The notes: generated by a model from the letters alone, not told the origin. Numbered from the stretch's first letter, positions 1-9,346 are shown. The stretch is DNA of 49,361 nt from an uncultured Clostridia bacterium (GCA_910589115.1 CAJUSB010000009.1:1-49361); one strand, 5' to 3'. A program made the numbers and translations.

Positions 1-51
1 CTCCTCTAGTTCCACATCCTCAAAATACTCCTGTATGAATACCTTTCTCAT
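1..51 (-). CDS. Start of a gene running off the left edge (partial, unknown)
   Basis: An ATG on the minus strand opens a frame that stays open to the window edge, giving a 17-residue N-terminus (MRKVFIQEYFEDVELEE). The translation is charged and protein-like, but too short to identify. It would be the next gene of the leftward operon after the HTH gene. The ribosome site in front of it is weak. A sigma-70-like promoter lies directly upstream. The call rests only on frame continuity and that promoter. Confidence 0.3.
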   Translation of the reverse strand, partial: MRKVFIQEYFEDVELEE

Positions 52-57
52 ATCCCT

Positions 58-85
58 ATGATACCATATTCTGCTTCTTTTTCAA
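58..85 (-). promoter_or_regulatory. Candidate sigma-70 promoter for the left-edge gene
   Basis: On the minus strand TTGAAA (80-85) is followed after 16 bases by TATCAT (58-63), close to the vegetative consensus. The expected start point falls almost on the ATG at 51, so the transcript would be nearly leaderless, which weakens the case. No experimental support is implied. Confidence 0.3.
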
Positions 86-489
86 ACTTGATTTCCGTGG
101 GCGTTGAGCGTGGCACGGTCGGGATTTCTGTTCCAGTGCTGCTCTGGCTGTGTTCGATCCTGCATGCCAGCAGTGACTTTCTTCTGGTGGGCGGCAGGAG
201 CATTCTGATGTAATCGGCATCACCACCCGCTTAAGCAGCCTGCCGCCTGCACACATAAAAAATGTGGAAGAAATTCTAAACTGCTATATGGAAGGCATTG
301 CGATTGCCCAACACGCTACAGATAATGACAGACAGACCGATTGAATGGCGATGGAGCTGCCGATAGCGACGAGAGGCTTCATGCGAGACAGCGGTTTTAG
401 TTACGATTTCTTTTTCTGCTTTTCTATGCTTTATAAAGTGTATCCTCTGGATGGGTCCGTCTGAACCCACCCATGAGTCAGGAATTGGA
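86..489. other. About 400 bp with no recognisable gene
   Basis: Short frames exist on both strands but none has a convincing start, ribosome site or recognisable motif. A plus-strand stretch ending at about 344 reads like the C-terminal tail of a small protein (it contains NVEEILNCYMEGIAIAQH) but is preceded by a stop near 166. It may be a remnant of a decayed regulatory gene. Nothing else is supported here. Confidence 0.4.
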
Positions 490-519
490 CAGACTGCTCT
501 CCGGGCGGAGGGCAGTCTG
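490..519. terminator. Hairpin just downstream of the HTH gene
   Basis: An inverted repeat with arms around CAGACTGC and GCAGTCTG and a GC-rich stem top lies 9 bases beyond the stop of the HTH gene. On the plus strand it is followed by CTTTTC. On the minus strand there is no good U-tract, so it may be a weak or bidirectional terminator or a 3' stability hairpin. Confidence 0.4.
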
Positions 520-527
520 CTTTTCGG

Positions 528-749
528 TTACAGGATGTTGTATAAGTTGGAAGACAAACTTCCGTTCTCCCGCCATCGATGTTCTTTGCGAACGAATCCT
601 TCCCGGCACAGCTCGTCAAGTGCGCGTTTGACGGTTGCGCGGGAGAGATGCAGCTCCGCAGCGATGGTGTTGATCGCGAGCCAGCAGCGGCTCTCTGCAT
701 CTGCATGGTCTTGCAGGCAGCGGTAGACTACTACTGCACGATGTCCCAA
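528..749 (-). CDS. Small helix-turn-helix protein
   Basis: A 73-aa protein that looks like one winged-helix/HTH unit. The stretch NTIAAELHLSRATVKRALDE matches the helix-turn-helix of the helix_turn_helix_36 or GntR-like type, followed by a wing with basic residues (REGFVRKEHRWR). Such proteins are common beside coupling-protein genes in clostridial conjugative elements and probably regulate the element or its replication; that role is inferred. The listed start is TTG at 749. The frame is open back to a TGA inside the coupling-protein gene and protein-like sequence continues upstream (SCFNSIHNSG), so the true N-terminus may be longer or altered by a frameshift. Confidence 0.6.
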   Translation of the reverse strand: MGHRAVVVYRCLQDHADAESRCWLAINTIAAELHLSRATVKRALDELCREGFVRKEHRWRENGSLSSNLYNIL

Positions 750-778
750 TCCAGAGTTATGGATTGAATTGAAACAAC

Positions 779-2575
779 TTATAAATCATCACCCGGCCTT
801 TCCCGGAAGACCGGTCTGCGCGGCAGCGGCGGACGTTCTTCCCGCAGCGGCGGCTTTGGTCGTTCATTCCTGACGGGCACAGCTGGCGGATGCTTTCGCA
901 GAATAGCGGCTTCCAGATCATCCTTGTTAGCGTAGGCTACCTTTCGTTGCGCTTTTTCCGGAACCTCATATGGCTTTTTGAACCGGATTCCCCAATCAAG
1001 AAACAGCCGCAGCTGTACCTGCATAGGATGTACGCCGGTTTTCATTACGACAAAGCCGCCTTTCGGCATGGTTTTCAACTCATCAGGTGTCATTAACGGA
1101 CGTTCGATCATTTGCAGAGACTGCGTCGGATCGTTCTTTCCTCTGCTGATCGATCCACTCATAACAGTCCTACTACCCAATGCTTTTGATAGTTCAACTG
1201 CCGTCTGTGATGCAGGTGCAAATCCTCCAAAAATGTTAACCTGGCAGTTGTCTGTTATTATCTCCGAGCCTTCCTTCCCATAATTCTTTTGAAGCTGGCC
1301 GGTAATGCTCTGCACGATAGGAACAAGCATCAGACCGCGAGAGCGGGACGCGGAGAACATCAGTTCAAGCGACTGGATTGGAGGACAGGTACCAAGTTCG
1401 TCGGCAAAGAATACCGCGCGGTTCGGAAGCCTGCCACCAAACTCGTCTGCAACCGTCAATATTTCACGGTATAAATTCTGGATTATAAGACTTACCATAA
1501 AATACTTGGTCTGATCTTCTTCCGGGAGAACGATAAACAGTGCAGATTTTTCTTTACAGAACTTTTCAGCATCTATAGCGGTATCAAAACACAATATTTG
1601 CTCCATTTCTGAGTCAAGGAACGCGTTTAAACGTGATAACACCGTAGAAATAACGGAAGCCATTGCCTGCTCTGCAGTATTCAAAGCCGAGCCTGCAAAC
1701 CATTTTGCTTTGTGGTCTGCGGGTAATTTTTCAAGCAGTAGCTGGAACTGGTTTTTCCCTTTCACCTGAGACGGCGCGAGAAGCTCCTGCACCAGTTTGA
1801 ACACGGACACAATGTGCCGCTGCTCAATCGGATTTCCATCCTCATCTTCGGTTGGAAGATACTCGGCAACCAACAGCAGCATTGCGGTCAGAAGCCCTTC
1901 GGCGGAATCATAAAAATAGGCGTTTTGTCCATATTGCGCAGAATCCCCTCCGCTTGTGTTAATCAATGTTTTTGAAAGGATTTTTGCATACTTCTCTGCC
2001 TTTGCTTTCGCCGAAAGATTATCCGGCTCTGCTTTGTACACGTCCATATACCGGTTCACGAGATTCAGCAGATTGATGCCATCGGAACGCGTCGGATTTC
2101 GGAGATCCAACACTGCGATATGGTATCCGTAGCAATCTTTTGCAATGCCTGCATAGTTTCGGAACAGGTCGCCCTTGGTATCGGTGCAGAGAAAGGACAT
2201 TCCTGACGCAAGCGCGTACTCAATGTTTGGGTACAAGAAAAATGCTGTCTTTCCGGCACCGCTGGCGGCGGTAACCATCGCATGGATATCATCTGTATCG
2301 ACCAGCGCAGTCACCTTATTCTTTGGCCCTTCGCAACCCAGAATCAGCCCCTGCTTCTTCGGCAGATTCTTTCCCTGCCGCCATTGTACGGGTTGGAATG
2401 GGACGCGAGTATAGATTCTCTGGATTTCCTTTTTGGTCGCCCATCGGGCGGTCCCGTGCTGACCATCACCAACGGTCTTGGATTTGATGTTATCCAAGGC
2501 ATAGTGCTGTGAACAAAACGCAAGCCCGCCGATCACAATCACCATAAGCCCTGCTGACAGAATCAGTATCAGCAT
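779..2575 (-). CDS. virD4: VirD4/TraG-type coupling protein (T4CP)
   Basis: Membrane-bound ATPase that would link the processed DNA (relaxase plus strand) to the transfer channel. The 598-aa length is usual for the TraG/VirD4 family of Gram-positive ICEs. A hydrophobic segment covers residues 2-21, GTARWATKKE lies near 41-50, and Walker A (AASGAGKT) is at about 103-110. Walker B is in AVFFADELGTCPP near residue 390, followed by SRSRGLMLVPIVQS as in other T4CPs. The C-terminal tail is rich in Pro and Arg. Its start overlaps the 3' end of the primase-like gene by 7 nt, indicating translational coupling. Confidence 0.93.
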   Translation of the reverse strand: MLILILSAGLMVIVIGGLAFCSQHYALDNIKSKTVGDGQHGTARWATKKEIQRIYTRVPFQPVQWRQGKNLPKKQGLILGCEGPKNKVTALVDTDDIHAMVTAASGAGKTAFFLYPNIEYALASGMSFLCTDTKGDLFRNYAGIAKDCYGYHIAVLDLRNPTRSDGINLLNLVNRYMDVYKAEPDNLSAKAKAEKYAKILSKTLINTSGGDSAQYGQNAYFYDSAEGLLTAMLLLVAEYLPTEDEDGNPIEQRHIVSVFKLVQELLAPSQVKGKNQFQLLLEKLPADHKAKWFAGSALNTAEQAMASVISTVLSRLNAFLDSEMEQILCFDTAIDAEKFCKEKSALFIVLPEEDQTKYFMVSLIIQNLYREILTVADEFGGRLPNRAVFFADELGTCPPIQSLELMFSASRSRGLMLVPIVQSITGQLQKNYGKEGSEIITDNCQVNIFGGFAPASQTAVELSKALGSRTVMSGSISRGKNDPTQSLQMIERPLMTPDELKTMPKGGFVVMKTGVHPMQVQLRLFLDWGIRFKKPYEVPEKAQRKVAYANKDDLEAAILRKHPPAVPVRNERPKPPLREERPPLPRRPVFRERPGDDL

Positions 2576-4005
2576 AATGTCATCACCTCCGTTTCGATTT
2601 GCTGTTGTTCCTGCAGATCAGTTTCGTATTTCACCACCGTTTTTGTGCAGGACGCTGCCAGATGAAGCCATGCGTCTGCAATTGCTTCCTTCTCTGGTTT
2701 GGTACGGATTCCCGGTGCAGCTGCATTTGCCATCACACGCTGAAGCTCTGCCATAAGCTCATCTGAGCGGCCTTTTAATGCGTGTTGGTTATGGTTCGGC
2801 CAAACCTCGCCCTGTAAAAATGCAGCGACCTCCGCTTCTGCCACTGGCTCAAGGAGCTGACGGCGCTCCCGCAATGCAGCCACCAGCGCGAAAGCCGCTG
2901 CGGATTCCATACGCTCCATTGCCTGGTCGAAGCGTCCGTATTGCAGGTCACGCTCATACCCTTTCAGGAGCAACGGGATCTGCTGCGCCGCAAACCGGGC
3001 ATTTGCTTTTTCTGCAAGTCCTGCAATCCGTTCACAGATCGACGGCGCGGCAAGCATCTGCGGATGATCTTCTCCCGGTTCAGCGGACAGATTGCAGCAC
3101 GCAAATAATTCCGAGTTCCAATCCTTTGATCCCGGAAGTCCAACCGCAATATCGCGATATCCTTTATCATGCAGGATTTCCCTGAGTCGCCCGACCGCCG
3201 CGATGCCTGCCGCGTCATGGTCAAGGCAGAGAGCAATCCGCTGAAGTTTCGGATTTTGCTCCAGCATCCAGAGCATGGCGTGTTCACTTGTGCCGCACAA
3301 TGCGACGTAGCTATGTTTCTGCCAGTCCTTCTGATACAGCGTGACGAATGACATCAGGTCGATTGGCGCTTCAAAAACATACAGCCGCCTGCTGGTTCCA
3401 ATATGATGGAAACTGCACCGCGCGTCACTGCCAATCACGTTCCGCTTGAAGGGTTGATCACCCAATCCACGTTTGTGAGCATGACGGGCAATGCCGTGTT
3501 CATCCCTCCCGACGAACACGGCATTGTGCTGCTCCATATTATTAAATTTTTCACAGCTTTCATAAAGCAGCCCCGCTTCTGCAAAAGCATTTACGACTTT
3601 ACTTCCGATCAAACGCTTTTTCGTCAGATACGCAAATGCCCGACGCATATCTGGGTTTGCGTCAGGCAGCACAAATGGCTGTGATGGCATCGGAGGTTCG
3701 CGAGCCTGCTGTTTTACCGGCTGGTAGGTTTCGCCCTGCTCCCCGCCGAGCAGGCGGGTGACAGCTTCCGCGTAGCCTACACCATAAAATTTCTGTACGA
3801 AGGAAATCGCTCCACCGCCCTGCTGCGCAGAATGATCGTACCAGCGGTTCCCACTGACGGTAATACTATGATCGCTGCCAAGACGCTTCTCGCGCCCGGA
3901 CGGAAGCAGTTTTTCACCCTGCTGCCGTAGGAACTCAACCAAGTCCACACTGCTGGCACGCTGCTTCTGCTCCTCCGTAAAATGTATGTAGGGAATCCTT
4001 AACAC
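2569..4005 (-). CDS. DUF3991/Toprim primase-like protein
   Basis: A 478-aa protein with an N-terminal DUF3991-like region (from VDLVEFLRQQGE through WYDHSAQQGGGAISFVQKFYG) and a central Toprim fold. Toprim signs are the ELLYESCEKFNN-like strand region and IALCLDHDAAG, whose Asp residues would bind metal. Proteins of this type are found beside relaxase and coupling-protein genes and are thought to prime or process the transferred strand; the exact reaction is unproven. No clear CHC2 zinc finger is seen. The last 7 nt overlap the VirD4 gene. The C-terminal third is helical and rich in Ala and Glu, without a recognised motif. Confidence 0.8.
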   Translation of the reverse strand: MLRIPYIHFTEEQKQRASSVDLVEFLRQQGEKLLPSGREKRLGSDHSITVSGNRWYDHSAQQGGGAISFVQKFYGVGYAEAVTRLLGGEQGETYQPVKQQAREPPMPSQPFVLPDANPDMRRAFAYLTKKRLIGSKVVNAFAEAGLLYESCEKFNNMEQHNAVFVGRDEHGIARHAHKRGLGDQPFKRNVIGSDARCSFHHIGTSRRLYVFEAPIDLMSFVTLYQKDWQKHSYVALCGTSEHAMLWMLEQNPKLQRIALCLDHDAAGIAAVGRLREILHDKGYRDIAVGLPGSKDWNSELFACCNLSAEPGEDHPQMLAAPSICERIAGLAEKANARFAAQQIPLLLKGYERDLQYGRFDQAMERMESAAAFALVAALRERRQLLEPVAEAEVAAFLQGEVWPNHNQHALKGRSDELMAELQRVMANAAAPGIRTKPEKEAIADAWLHLAASCTKTVVKYETDLQEQQQIETEVMTLC

Positions 4006-4033
4006 CTCCCATCGGATTGATTCAGGTAATGGT

Positions 4034-4465
4034 TTACAGACTCAAATTTTGAGACGGCTGTGCATCTTCTTCCAGATACTGCTTGCGGCAGTCGCTGAGA
4101 GATTCACCAAACTGCTCCATGTAATAAGCATCCATTTTCCGAGCCATCACGGCCTGTTCTTCTGTATTCAGACGGTATTTGTAATCAAGCTGTTCGCCGT
4201 TGGCACAGTTCAGAATTACAGTCAGCGTATCGCAAACACAATTTTCTTCCAGATCGTAATCGGCATAGACGTTCAGGAAATCATCATTTTCGGCTGTCAC
4301 GACATCGGTTCCGAACACTTCATCGACATTGAAATTGGTTTCCACATAGAAGTTCAGCAGATTGTCATTCTGATCGATATCACCAGAAAGTGAAATTTCT
4401 TCCGGACGCAGAGGCCGCTCCCCTTCCAGGAAACCATATTCACTGTATTCTGTCAGTTCCTTCCC
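4034..4465 (-). CDS. Conserved ICE protein of unknown function, start uncertain
   Basis: The reading frame is open from just after a TAA (4466-4468) to 4034. The first standard start is GTG at 4345 (103 aa), but the 40 codons before it also read as protein (ELTEYSEYGFLEGERPL), so the true protein is probably about 143 aa. I see no ATG, GTG or TTG in that stretch. It is acidic, with two short beta-rich parts (NVYADYDLEENCVCDTL and QLDYKYRLNTEE). It lies directly after the 3' exon of the intron-split gene and in the same frame, so the TAA may be a late nonsense mutation, or start selection is unusual. Function is unknown. Confidence 0.6.
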   Translation of the reverse strand, partial: GKELTEYSEYGFLEGERPLRPEEISLSGDIDQNDNLLNFYVETNFNVDEVFGTDVVTAENDDFLNVYADYDLEENCVCDTLTVILNCANGEQLDYKYRLNTEEQAVMARKMDAYYMEQFGESLSDCRKQYLEEDAQPSQNLSL

Positions 4466-4622
4466 TTAGAGCCGATCAAGGAGTCGATCCCATTGTTCTT
4501 CAGTGTCCGCATCTTGCTTGCGCATTGCATGGCTGACCGCCGAACAGATGTCTTTGATTTGATAGCTCTCCCAGCCGGCCGTAATGCGCAGACCTGTAAA
4601 CTCACCCTTATCATAGCGATAG
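4466..4622 (-). CDS. 3' exon of the intron-interrupted YodL/DUF3848-like gene
   Basis: These 157 nt encode YRYDKGEFTGLRITAGWE and onward to WDRLLDRL then TAA. They have no start of their own and begin where the group II intron ends (GGATTAC then CTATCGC). Joined to the 5' exon ending near 7354 they restore one open frame of about 249 aa. The reading DF-A-YRYDKGEFTGL across the joint is smooth. The intron 3' boundary is placed from the domain VI stem, in which AATCCGC pairs with GCGGATT. Confidence 0.55.
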
Positions 4623-7353
4623 GTAATCCGCCGCTTTTACTGCTCCTGTGAAGGAACAGCAGTCAGAGCGGATTTTCCCCCGCTTCGCACCGTGCGTGCA
4701 GCTTTCACCGCACACGGCGCTCCATCGATGCAGATTGATTGCTGCGTGTATGTGAAGATACCAGTTTTCCCCTGTAACCGAGAATCTTTTTCTGCGCCTT
4801 GGCGTCGAATTCCTGAACATCCTGCTTCGGATTATTCACCGCTTCAAAGCATTTTCTGTGAAGCGAAACCAGATTATTAACACGATTTACCTTGTCCAAT
4901 GGAAGATTTGGATTGACTCGATGGGTATACGGAGTACAGGAAATTAACCAGTCGCCGCAGACCTTACATTTGAGCTTATCACGATTCAGAGCATAAGCCC
5001 GGTTCATAATAAACTCAAAATTATTGAGCCGTCCCCATTCACTGTGAAGCACAGCTTCGGCCGTCTTATCCGAGTACATCTCATCAAGCCGCGCGTTCAT
5101 GCGCTTCTTTTTGGTGCGCTCAAAATAAAGCTGCCTGCCTGCTTCGGTGTATGGCGTTTCCTCCTCCTTTTTAGGGCTTATTTTCTCCCATCGGCAGAAG
5201 GAAAGTGCGGTAAAGCCGACATAAATATCGCGGTATTTTACAGCAGGGATTTTCTGTTCATACTTTTCATGAACACGGGGCAGATTTTGCGTCTGGTTCG
5301 CGGGAATCCATTTCCCCTTATATTGCTTTAAGCGGCTTTTCGCCACAAGCTGCAATCTTCGGCTGTATTTCTTCATCGAGATATTTACCCATGTGCAGCA
5401 CTGATGATATTGAATCAGTCCGCGCACTTTGCTGTTGATACGGTTAATTTCTCGAATCAGCTGCTCCTTGCTGTAATTCTGTGGAATTTCCTTAATGTCT
5501 TTCGCGATAGAATCGACTTTGCGCTTTAATCGTTCCCTGTCTGGTATCGTTCTCGTAATGTAGCCTTTTCTGGCTTTTCCGGGAACCATTTTGAATTCGT
5601 AGCCTAAGAATTTGATATACTTCTTTTGGATGTCTGTAATCAGCGTTTTTTCTTTGGATAATGTCAGTTTCATTTTGCTTTGGAGGAATTTTTGCAGCCG
5701 CATTTTCCAGTCCTCCGCATGGGCGCGGGTGTCTGTGAGAATGATAAAATCATCGGCATAACGGATTAAATATCCGGGAATCAGCGCGGAACGGGTTTTT
5801 AGCGCGGCGATTTTACCTCTGTGCTGTTTATATGCGTGCCGTGTCCGCTTGCGTTCCCATTGTTTGGAAATCCATTCGTCCAGAATATCCAGATAGGCAT
5901 TCGCAAGCAGCGGGCTGATTAACCCACCCTGCGGTGTGCCTTCTTCGTTCCGCTCACACTCTCCCATAATACCAGCTTTCAGCATTGCCTTTATGATTTG
6001 TAGTACCCGTCTGTCCTTGATGCCCATATGGTACAGGCGCTTAATAAGGATGCTGTGGTCGATATGGTCAAAGCATTTGCTGATATCGCCCTCCACTACC
6101 CAATGACAGCCGTTATGGTGCGAAAGCAGTTTTACCCGCTCCAGCGCCATTGCCGCGTCCCGCATGGGACGGAATCCGTAGGAATGCGCAAAGAACTGTG
6201 CTTCTAAAATGGGTTCCAGCACGATTCTCATACATTCCTGTACAATACGGTCGCGTATCGTCGGAATCCCTAACGGACGTTTTTCGGCCTTTCCCGGCTT
6301 ATCAATATATTTTCGGCGTATCTCCTGCGCATCAAAGTGCGCAAATGCTTTCCGGATATCCGTTACAACCCACGAAAATGGCTTATGCAGGTAATCCTTC
6401 CGCATGGTTTTGGAATCTACGCCCGGCGTTTCGCTTCCATGGTTGCTTTTGATATTATGGATTGCCGTTAAGATAGTGGTTTCTGCTGACATGATCTCCA
6501 AAAGGCCCTTAAATGCAGGCCGTCCGCCTGCGCTGTACACCTCCTTGCTTTGCTGATACAGTTTGTCCAGAATTTCGCGTAATTCAGTTTCGGTTTTCGG
6601 GTAGTCGAATTGTTGTGCCATCCGCACCGTCTCCTTTCCGGGGCTGGTGTTTCTGGTGTCAGTCAGGTATGCCTACGGCTTCCTCGACTTCCTGTTCACA
6701 TACAATCTGCACCAACTATGCCCCTTCGCTCCATTCCCCCTGTTCGAAGGAATTTCATCACTACTACGGGCTGCTGCCCCGCAGATTTGCAGGCCATTTC
6801 CTGCCTGCGCGGACGGAGGCGCCACTCCTGCTGCACAAACTAAAGTCCGTGCGTCCGTCTGCGGTTCCCTTGTTCCCTATGCTCTAACTTTCCATACCGG
6901 TTTTAGCCCGTCCCTGTAGCCCGACTGCCATCTTTGGCTGGTGTGATCTTCTGCCAAAGACCTTCGACCTTTTCGGTTTTCTGCCGCTTTCCACGACCCC
7001 AGATTTCAGCGGCGACAGTTCCCCGCATGGGGTGGAGGGCTGTCTGATCCTCCCCACATTTTCGAGCCGTACATTCGGGACTTTTGTCAGTTGCAGCAAG
7101 ACATTCTGGACATGACCGGTTTATAGTCTCCTGCGGGCGCAGCCGTCTCAGACCACGCGACCGCTCTTTACCGAGCTTCGTACAGACTGTGTGACACCAC
7201 AGTCCGCACGTCGGAGTATCAGAGTTTTTGTCACCCTTCACACAGGGTCAGGCAGGTACTTCCCCTGCCAAATCGAACATAGAGTTCGGAATTTGTTGAA
7301 TTCCGCCTTGCTTTATCGCGTATTTCTACGCGGATTGTCAAGGAACAAGGCGC
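4623..7353 (-). mobile_element. Group II intron 1 (about 2.7 kb) with its own reverse transcriptase
   Basis: A complete-looking bacterial group II intron on the minus strand. Domain V lies at about 4684-4723 (GAGCGCCGTGTGCGGTGAAAG arm and matching return arm). A domain VI hairpin follows, and the 3' end is AC at 4623. At the 5' end there is a GAAA-tetraloop hairpin (CGCGTA GAAA TACGCG, 7318-7333) inside a GCCTTG/CAAGGC stem, as expected for domain I. GAAATC at 7002-7007 could be EBS1, pairing with GATTTC at the 5' exon end. The 5' boundary is only good to a few bases because no clear GUGYG is present (GCGCC or GCGCG instead). Confidence 0.75.
4705..6627 (-). CDS. ltrA: Group II intron-encoded protein (reverse transcriptase/maturase/HNH)
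   Basis: A 640-aa multifunctional protein that would help splice the intron RNA and copy it into DNA. In order: RT domain with GTPQGGLISPLLANAYLD and the catalytic RYADDFIIL (YADD); maturase/X domain from about residue 370 (basic, with YHQCCTWVN); and a C-terminal HNH-like endonuclease with CKVCG, a THRVNP His and LVSLHRKCF. The ATG at 6627 is used with the preceding MR. The ORF ends with MERRVR and its TGA lies inside the ribozyme domain V, so protein and catalytic RNA overlap. All catalytic motifs are intact, so the intron may be active. Confidence 0.92.
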   Translation of the reverse strand: MRMAQQFDYPKTETELREILDKLYQQSKEVYSAGGRPAFKGLLEIMSAETTILTAIHNIKSNHGSETPGVDSKTMRKDYLHKPFSWVVTDIRKAFAHFDAQEIRRKYIDKPGKAEKRPLGIPTIRDRIVQECMRIVLEPILEAQFFAHSYGFRPMRDAAMALERVKLLSHHNGCHWVVEGDISKCFDHIDHSILIKRLYHMGIKDRRVLQIIKAMLKAGIMGECERNEEGTPQGGLISPLLANAYLDILDEWISKQWERKRTRHAYKQHRGKIAALKTRSALIPGYLIRYADDFIILTDTRAHAEDWKMRLQKFLQSKMKLTLSKEKTLITDIQKKYIKFLGYEFKMVPGKARKGYITRTIPDRERLKRKVDSIAKDIKEIPQNYSKEQLIREINRINSKVRGLIQYHQCCTWVNISMKKYSRRLQLVAKSRLKQYKGKWIPANQTQNLPRVHEKYEQKIPAVKYRDIYVGFTALSFCRWEKISPKKEEETPYTEAGRQLYFERTKKKRMNARLDEMYSDKTAEAVLHSEWGRLNNFEFIMNRAYALNRDKLKCKVCGDWLISCTPYTHRVNPNLPLDKVNRVNNLVSLHRKCFEAVNNPKQDVQEFDAKAQKKILGYRGKLVSSHTRSNQSASMERRVR

Positions 7354-7946
7354 GCGAAATCAATGTGGAATGCACCTGATATGCGCCCACTGTCATCAAT
7401 CCGTTCCCTTGCATAGCGGTCAAACTCATGTTCCGTAATTTCTACACGGTTTGGATACAGGTTTTCAAAAGCACTGGCCGCTTCTTCATGCTGGACATAA
7501 CGCCGCAGTTGATCTGCCGTGTACAGCAGATCATGGTTCCCGATAGACGCAAACCGGGTTTCATTGCCGTTCTCCTGAACATGAAAAATCCCGAAGTACA
7601 GCTGCGACGAATCAGGCAGTTCCTTTTCATAGATCGATTCTGCATCGCCGGTATCGATCAGCCGCCACAATACATGGGAAAGTTCCTCGTCAATTACCGA
7701 AAATTCCGACCCGTTTTCAGCAAGCCAGCCATCGCTGACAACCTCCAAGGGATTTTTGAATTGCAGAAGATATTCAGCCTGCTCTGCGGAAACCTGATTC
7801 GGAACTTCCTGTGCCATCCGCTGAACCGCAGCAATTTCTTCTGCCTTCTGAATCAGCTCTGCGGCGGGAAGCTGCATCCACTGCCTATGATATTCGGCAT
7901 AACAGTTTTCGAGTTTTTCCCGCAACTGCTTTTTCGGATCGTTCAA
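7354..7946 (-). CDS. 5' exon of a DUF3848/YodL-like accessory gene, split by group II intron 1
   Basis: The unspliced frame would stop at 7338 (202 aa, ending FARLVP within the intron). After splicing to the 4466-4622 exon it gives about 249 aa. The N-terminus (QLREKLENCYAEYHRQWMQLPAAELIQKAEEIAA) and the middle (YLLQFKNPLEVVSDGWL) resemble the DUF3848-like small proteins of clostridial ICEs. EITEHEFDRYARERI is a further conserved-looking block near the exon end. Function is unknown. It lies 21 nt downstream of the relaxase. Splicing would be required for the full product. Confidence 0.6.
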
Positions 7947-7967
7947 GTTCTCCCTCCATTTCTAAAA

Positions 7968-9332
7968 TTACATATTGATCGTGTTCTCATGGTTGTCGGC
8001 TTTATGCCCGAGAGCCATTTTCTTTTCACGGATTTTTTGTCGCAGCTTGCTGTCCACTGATACACGAAGGGTACCATCTACTGGAGGCTGCTGGTCGCAA
8101 AAGATATTTCCCATGTGGTGCAGCAAGCGCGTCGCGGATTGATAAATGGAAACCGGCTGACGCATTTGTGCATCTGAATTCCGTGCGGCAGAAAAAGCAG
8201 ACTGACGGTCTGCACCCATCTTCATCGCTTCCTCAATTACAATGTTTTTAATGCGCTTGAACTCCTTCTGCTGAGAAAGTGGAACGCGCTCCGGCATGGT
8301 GTCTTTATACGTTTTCAGAACATCCTCGCGCAGCTCATACCAAAGATCGTATGCCCTGGCGACGCGCGAATCTTTGCAGAGCTCGTCAACGATTTCATCC
8401 ACGACAGACTTCAGCGGCGCTTTCAGATAGCCATATTTTTTCTTGCCGGAAGTTGTTTTCAGCTTTTCGGAAAGATGCTTCATCAACTGCTCGATACGTT
8501 CGTTATCCAACGTGCCGTCCTGCATCTGCGCTGCCAACTGGCGTATGGCCTCACCTGCCGATCTGGTCAGTTCATCACGTCGTTTGGTCTGGTGCGAATA
8601 GATTTCAGTCAGCTCCTGCCGGAAAATTTGCTTTGCCAGCATAGATTTAATGTTTTCAATCCCCTTCGGTGTCAAAAAGCCTTTGGACGGATCGGCGCTG
8701 TAGCACACCATATGGACGTGCGGATGATTGCCCTCGTCATGGAATGCAGCGTACCAGCGAAAGTCCTCCCAGGGAATTTTCATCGATTTTGCAATCTCCA
8801 TAGCATTTGAGGACAACAGCGACCGCCAATTCTCTGCGTTATCATAACCAAGACGTTCTGCATCTTCGCGGAGCAGGGAGATGATCGGAAGCCAAACGTT
8901 TCCGGGATGGTGCGCAATTTCTTCCGCAACCTGTGACAGCACAATCGAATCTTCCGAGTCGTTAAACAAACCGTGCGCACCCATCCGCACCGCTCGCGGA
9001 CGCTTCGCAATGTACTCCAGATAGTTTTCGCGTTTTGCAATCTGGTCGAGGTTATCCTCCAATGCCCGTGTGATAAACTCGGAAGCATTCTCCTGTGTCG
9101 GTGCTTGCATAAAGTCGGAGTATTCAAACATCCCACGGCTTAATGGAAACTCCCGCGTGAGCTGTTCAATCAGTTCTTTCTGTTTTTCTGTCGCAGGCAA
9201 GTTTTTATTGCCCGGATCGATACGCTCCGCACCATCGCGCGTGGCAATGTAGTTTACCATGTTTTTCAGGTGTGCCGAAGCGCGTTTCGACTTGCCTTTA
9301 ATGTATGGACACTTAAAAATCAGTCTCGGCAT
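7968..9332 (-). CDS. mobL: MobL-type (MobP family) relaxase
   Basis: DNA-nicking and strand-transfer enzyme that starts conjugation at oriT. The 454-aa protein begins MPRLIFKCPYIKG and has YIATRDGAERI near residue 28, whose Tyr is a candidate nucleophile. It has the metal-binding cluster HPHVHM (His203, 205, 207), as expected for MobP3/MobL relaxases. The C-terminal half is helical and lacks helicase or primase motifs. It sits directly downstream of an RHH accessory gene, 14 nt away, and the candidate oriT lies beyond that, a standard relaxosome layout. Confidence 0.92.
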   Translation of the reverse strand: MPRLIFKCPYIKGKSKRASAHLKNMVNYIATRDGAERIDPGNKNLPATEKQKELIEQLTREFPLSRGMFEYSDFMQAPTQENASEFITRALEDNLDQIAKRENYLEYIAKRPRAVRMGAHGLFNDSEDSIVLSQVAEEIAHHPGNVWLPIISLLREDAERLGYDNAENWRSLLSSNAMEIAKSMKIPWEDFRWYAAFHDEGNHPHVHMVCYSADPSKGFLTPKGIENIKSMLAKQIFRQELTEIYSHQTKRRDELTRSAGEAIRQLAAQMQDGTLDNERIEQLMKHLSEKLKTTSGKKKYGYLKAPLKSVVDEIVDELCKDSRVARAYDLWYELREDVLKTYKDTMPERVPLSQQKEFKRIKNIVIEEAMKMGADRQSAFSAARNSDAQMRQPVSIYQSATRLLHHMGNIFCDQQPPVDGTLRVSVDSKLRQKIREKKMALGHKADNHENTINM

Positions 9333-9346
9333 AAGTTTTTACACTC

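Noticed and set aside
166..344. A protein-like tail on the plus strand (NVEEILNCYMEGIAIAQH)
   Set aside because: It looks like the end of a small regulator, but has no start, no ribosome site and too little sequence to name; recorded only as a possible remnant.
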